The translations under genes were made by a program, and so were the position numbers. Source: Halosolutus amylolyticus (GTDB lineage Archaea; Halobacteriota; Halobacteria; Halobacteriales; Natrialbaceae). From it: DNA of 64,000 bases. Shown here piece by piece: positions 62,350 to 64,000 of this stretch (positions within the stretch are counted from its first letter, which is position 1; every line of letters starts with the position of its first letter). The stretch spans positions 169,176 through 233,175 of the forward strand of contig NZ_JALIQP010000006.1 of assembly GCF_023566055.1 (NCBI RefSeq), written 5' to 3'. The notes under the pieces were generated by a model. It saw only the letters and a program-made list of their open reading frames with translations, had not been told where the DNA came from and made no database searches.

Positions 62350-63026
62350 GTTCACTCGGTACCGTCACCCGTCGACTCCCGCGCCCGAGTCCGATGTCCA
62401 CGGTCGTCTGGGCCGGCATCCTGCTTTTCGAGACGCTGTTGCTCCTCACCTACGTGAGTGCGAGAAACGCTCAACTGGGACTCTTTCACGTCTACCCGTT
62501 CGTCTGGCTCAACCTCAGCGGCTGGGTCCTCTGGCATACGTCCGTCCCGTCCGGAAGCGACCGTCAGAAGTTCGTCGCGGGTGCGATCGCCGTCGGCTAC
62601 TTCGCCCTGCTCGGCTACTTCGGCGGCCTGTACGACCTGTTCCCGCTCGCCGGCCATCCCGAGGCCCACGCCCCGCACCTCCTGGGACTCGACTACACGA
62701 TCGTCATGCCGCCCGGGTACGGCCCGGCGCTGTTCTATACGACCCACCTGGTGCAACTCGCGCTCTCCCCGTACCTCCTGGTCGGTTACGTCACGCTCGC
62801 GTACCTCGTCTACGTCACCGTGCTGGACGCGTCCAACGCCGCGGCGTCCGGAATCCTCGGGCTCTTCGCCTGTATCAGCTGTTCGTGGCCGATCCTCGCC
62901 TCGCTCGTCGGCGGTTCCGGGGCCACCGGTGCGCTCGCGACGACCGTCTACGCGCAGGCGTACGCGCTCTCGACGATCGCGTTCGCCGTGACGGTCGCGC
63001 TCCTGTACTGGCGACCGTTCGAGTGA
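62346..63026 (+). CDS. Haloarchaeal polytopic membrane protein
   Basis: This 226-residue protein has about seven helices; typical segments are WAGILLFETLLLLTYVSARNAQL, YPFVWLNLSGWVLWHT and FACISCSWPILASLVGGSG. The Cys-x-x-Cys-like ACISCSWP lies in a helix. I do not recognise the family with certainty. The GTG start at 62346 is one option; MSTVVWAG at 62394 is another. The predicted promoter fits an upstream short ORF that overlaps the GTG. Confidence 0.72.
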   Translation: MSSLGTVTRRLPRPSPMSTVVWAGILLFETLLLLTYVSARNAQLGLFHVYPFVWLNLSGWVLWHTSVPSGSDRQKFVAGAIAVGYFALLGYFGGLYDLFPLAGHPEAHAPHLLGLDYTIVMPPGYGPALFYTTHLVQLALSPYLLVGYVTLAYLVYVTVLDASNAAASGILGLFACISCSWPILASLVGGSGATGALATTVYAQAYALSTIAFAVTVALLYWRPFE

Positions 63027-63323
63027 ACCGCTCGCTCCTCCAGAACTGCTATTCTCCTTCGTGCGTTGTGCCGTCCCGTTTCTCACAGCACTGGTCCTGT
63101 GCGCTCGCGATCGATCGCTCACCTCGTCTGGGATCGGTCGGTCGGTTCCCTCGATCTGTTGTGTTCACGGTCCGTTTCGTATCGATCTCCAGTCGCTGCT
63201 GGTTACCGATCGGACCACGCAACGGCGACGGCTCGAGGGATGACACTGCTTTCGCCCATCCCGAACGGGAACCGCTATCGCGAGAATGACCAACGTGGAT
63301 CAGACGGCTCACGAGACGACGGC

Positions 63324-63332
63324 CTTATGTAT
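63324..63332 (+). promoter_or_regulatory. rRNA promoter P1 (TATA-like)
   Basis: CTTATGTAT preceded by CGAGACGACGGC. The preceding dodecamer recurs almost exactly at the next promoter (CGAGACGACGCC), indicating a repeated promoter module. Confidence 0.55.
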
Positions 63333-63491
63333 GCACCCGGACTTCGAAATGAATGCAAACGACGTGGCCCACGCCGCCACGTTCCCTCCGGCTGCGTTCC
63401 AGCGCGGAGGCAGGCACCGTATCCGTCCGCTCGGACGGGGCACGGATCAGTACCCATTCACGCCGGCCCGCCGGCGTTCCGAGACGACGCC

Positions 63492-63499
63492 CTTATATA
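63492..63499 (+). promoter_or_regulatory. rRNA promoter P2 (TATA-like)
   Basis: CTTATATA, the best TATA match of the four, behind the shared CGAGACGACGCC element. Confidence 0.65.
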
Positions 63500-63573
63500 C
63501 ATAGGGCGCGTCCGTTAGGGTACGCAAAATCCCACGCCGGATGCGGTTTCCGGCGCGGGAGCGATCCGTTGCC

Positions 63574-63580
63574 CTTAAGT
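63574..63580 (+). promoter_or_regulatory. rRNA promoter P3 (CTTAAGT type)
   Basis: CTTAAGT in the context GCCCTTAAGTCTACGAG, matching the known halobacterial rRNA promoter box. Confidence 0.7.
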
Positions 63581-63668
63581 CTACGAGGGAATTGGATACG
63601 ATCGCAACAAACGCGTGATCGGCGGGGCGTTCGACGCTCCGTCGCTCGGACGGTTCGGCTCCGAAGGG

Positions 63669-63676
63669 ATTAAGTA
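63669..63676 (+). promoter_or_regulatory. rRNA promoter P4 (ATTAAGT type)
   Basis: ATTAAGTA in the context CCGAAGGGATTAAGTATCCCTCG, the promoter closest to 16S; start site expected near 63700. Confidence 0.65.
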
Positions 63677-63887
63677 TCCCTCGTGGCTTACGAATACGTC
63701 CGAAGGAAATGAGGATCCTACCCCTGCGGTCCGCCGTACAGATGGGATCTGATGTTAGCCTCGACAGTTCGGTGACGCCCGATCGGTCGGCGATCTGTGT
63801 CATCGAACGTGTGGACCCAACTGTGTGAGTGTGTACGAACATTCACCGCCAACAGACCCTCCCCCTTTCCGGGGGGAGTAATATAGC

Positions 63888-64000
63888 ATTCCGGTTGATC
63901 CTGCCGGAGGTCATTGCTATTGGAGTCCGATTTAGCCATGCTAGTTGCACGAGTTCAGACTCGTAGCAGATAGCTCAGTAACACGTGGCCAAACTACCCT
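63888..64000 (+). rRNA. 16S ribosomal RNA, 5' end (partial)
   Basis: The sequence begins ATTCCGGTTGATCCTGCC, the universal archaeal 16S start, and continues with GGAGGTCATTGCTATTGG and the helix 6-8 region TAGCTCAGTAACACGTGGCC. The gene runs off the end of the window. The 113 bases read are consistent with a haloarchaeal 16S. Confidence 0.99.

Larger units (their letters stand above)
63027..63887 (+). other. rRNA operon promoter region and 16S leader
   Basis: These 861 bases upstream of 16S rRNA hold no credible protein gene. The first 290 bases show nothing recognised. Four TATA-like promoter elements follow (listed separately). After the last promoter is a leader of about 190 nt ending in a 7-bp GC hairpin, CTCCCCC (63859-63865) with GGGGGAG (63872-63878), just before the 16S start. 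The leader also contains the 5' half of the pre-16S processing stem, which cannot be verified without the 3' flank. Confidence 0.75.

Overview
The window is a stretch of haloarchaeal (class Halobacteria) chromosome. It is GC-rich, and its proteins are mostly strongly acidic. It carries archaeal or haloarchaeal markers: GatE, Gar1, SRP19, Orc1/Cdc6, CetZ, a presenilin-type protease, halocyanin, dodecin, a HalOD1 protein, PGF-CTERM and Tat/lipobox secretion signals, and many genes whose TATA box lies about 27-32 nt before the start codon, which points to leaderless mRNAs. The last 113 bases are the 5' end of a 16S rRNA gene behind tandem rRNA promoters. I cannot name a genus. I see no insertion sequence, CRISPR array, tRNA or prophage.

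Layout: 1-5.8 kb has two paralogous pairs of bPH2 membrane proteins (YdbS/YdbT type) on either side of a small zinc-finger gene and fumC. 5.9-11.1 kb has BolA, cysS, a lipoprotein, a presenilin-type protease, gar1 and srp19. 11.1-17.3 kb has divergent btuF and btuCD, then a small operon behind a mirrored pair of metalloregulator-like operators. 17.8-25.4 kb has halocyanin, gatE, Lrp, a DMT exporter, a zinc-ribbon protein, a lipoprotein and trmJ, with two minisatellites between convergent genes. 25.4-27.6 kb is a probable replication origin: a 13-bp-periodic, CTAG-dense AT-rich array, five ORB-like 22-mers, then orc1/cdc6. 27.7-38.9 kb has folP and an mptE-like pterin kinase, an MBL hydrolase, an F420-type oxidoreductase, cetZ, an oligopeptide-type binding protein, a PAP2 enzyme and photolyase. 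39.3-45.2 kb is a complete sugar ABC transporter with a Gfo/Idh/MocA dehydrogenase. 45.7-47.4 kb encodes a secreted, Lys/Cys/His-rich protein that looks foreign to an acidic halophile proteome. 47.8-57.7 kb has DUF7344, TrmB, MscS, two USPs, an aminotransferase, membrane proteins, dodecin and an IscA-type protein. 57.8-63.0 kb has hisD, an ABC-2 exporter and membrane proteins. 63.0-64.0 kb is the rRNA promoter, leader and 16S start.

Functional links: btuF/btuC/btuD form one uptake system fired from a single palindromic TATA element. The sugar transporter and dehydrogenase lie 3.5 kb from trmB, a sugar-sensing regulator. folP and the mptE-like gene are consecutive steps of pterin metabolism. 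The origin array, the ORBs and orc1/cdc6 form one replication module. The most notable items are the CTAG/13-mer array at the origin, the Lys-rich secreted protein, the mirrored operator pair with a leaderless upstream ORF, and the shared btuF/btuC promoter.
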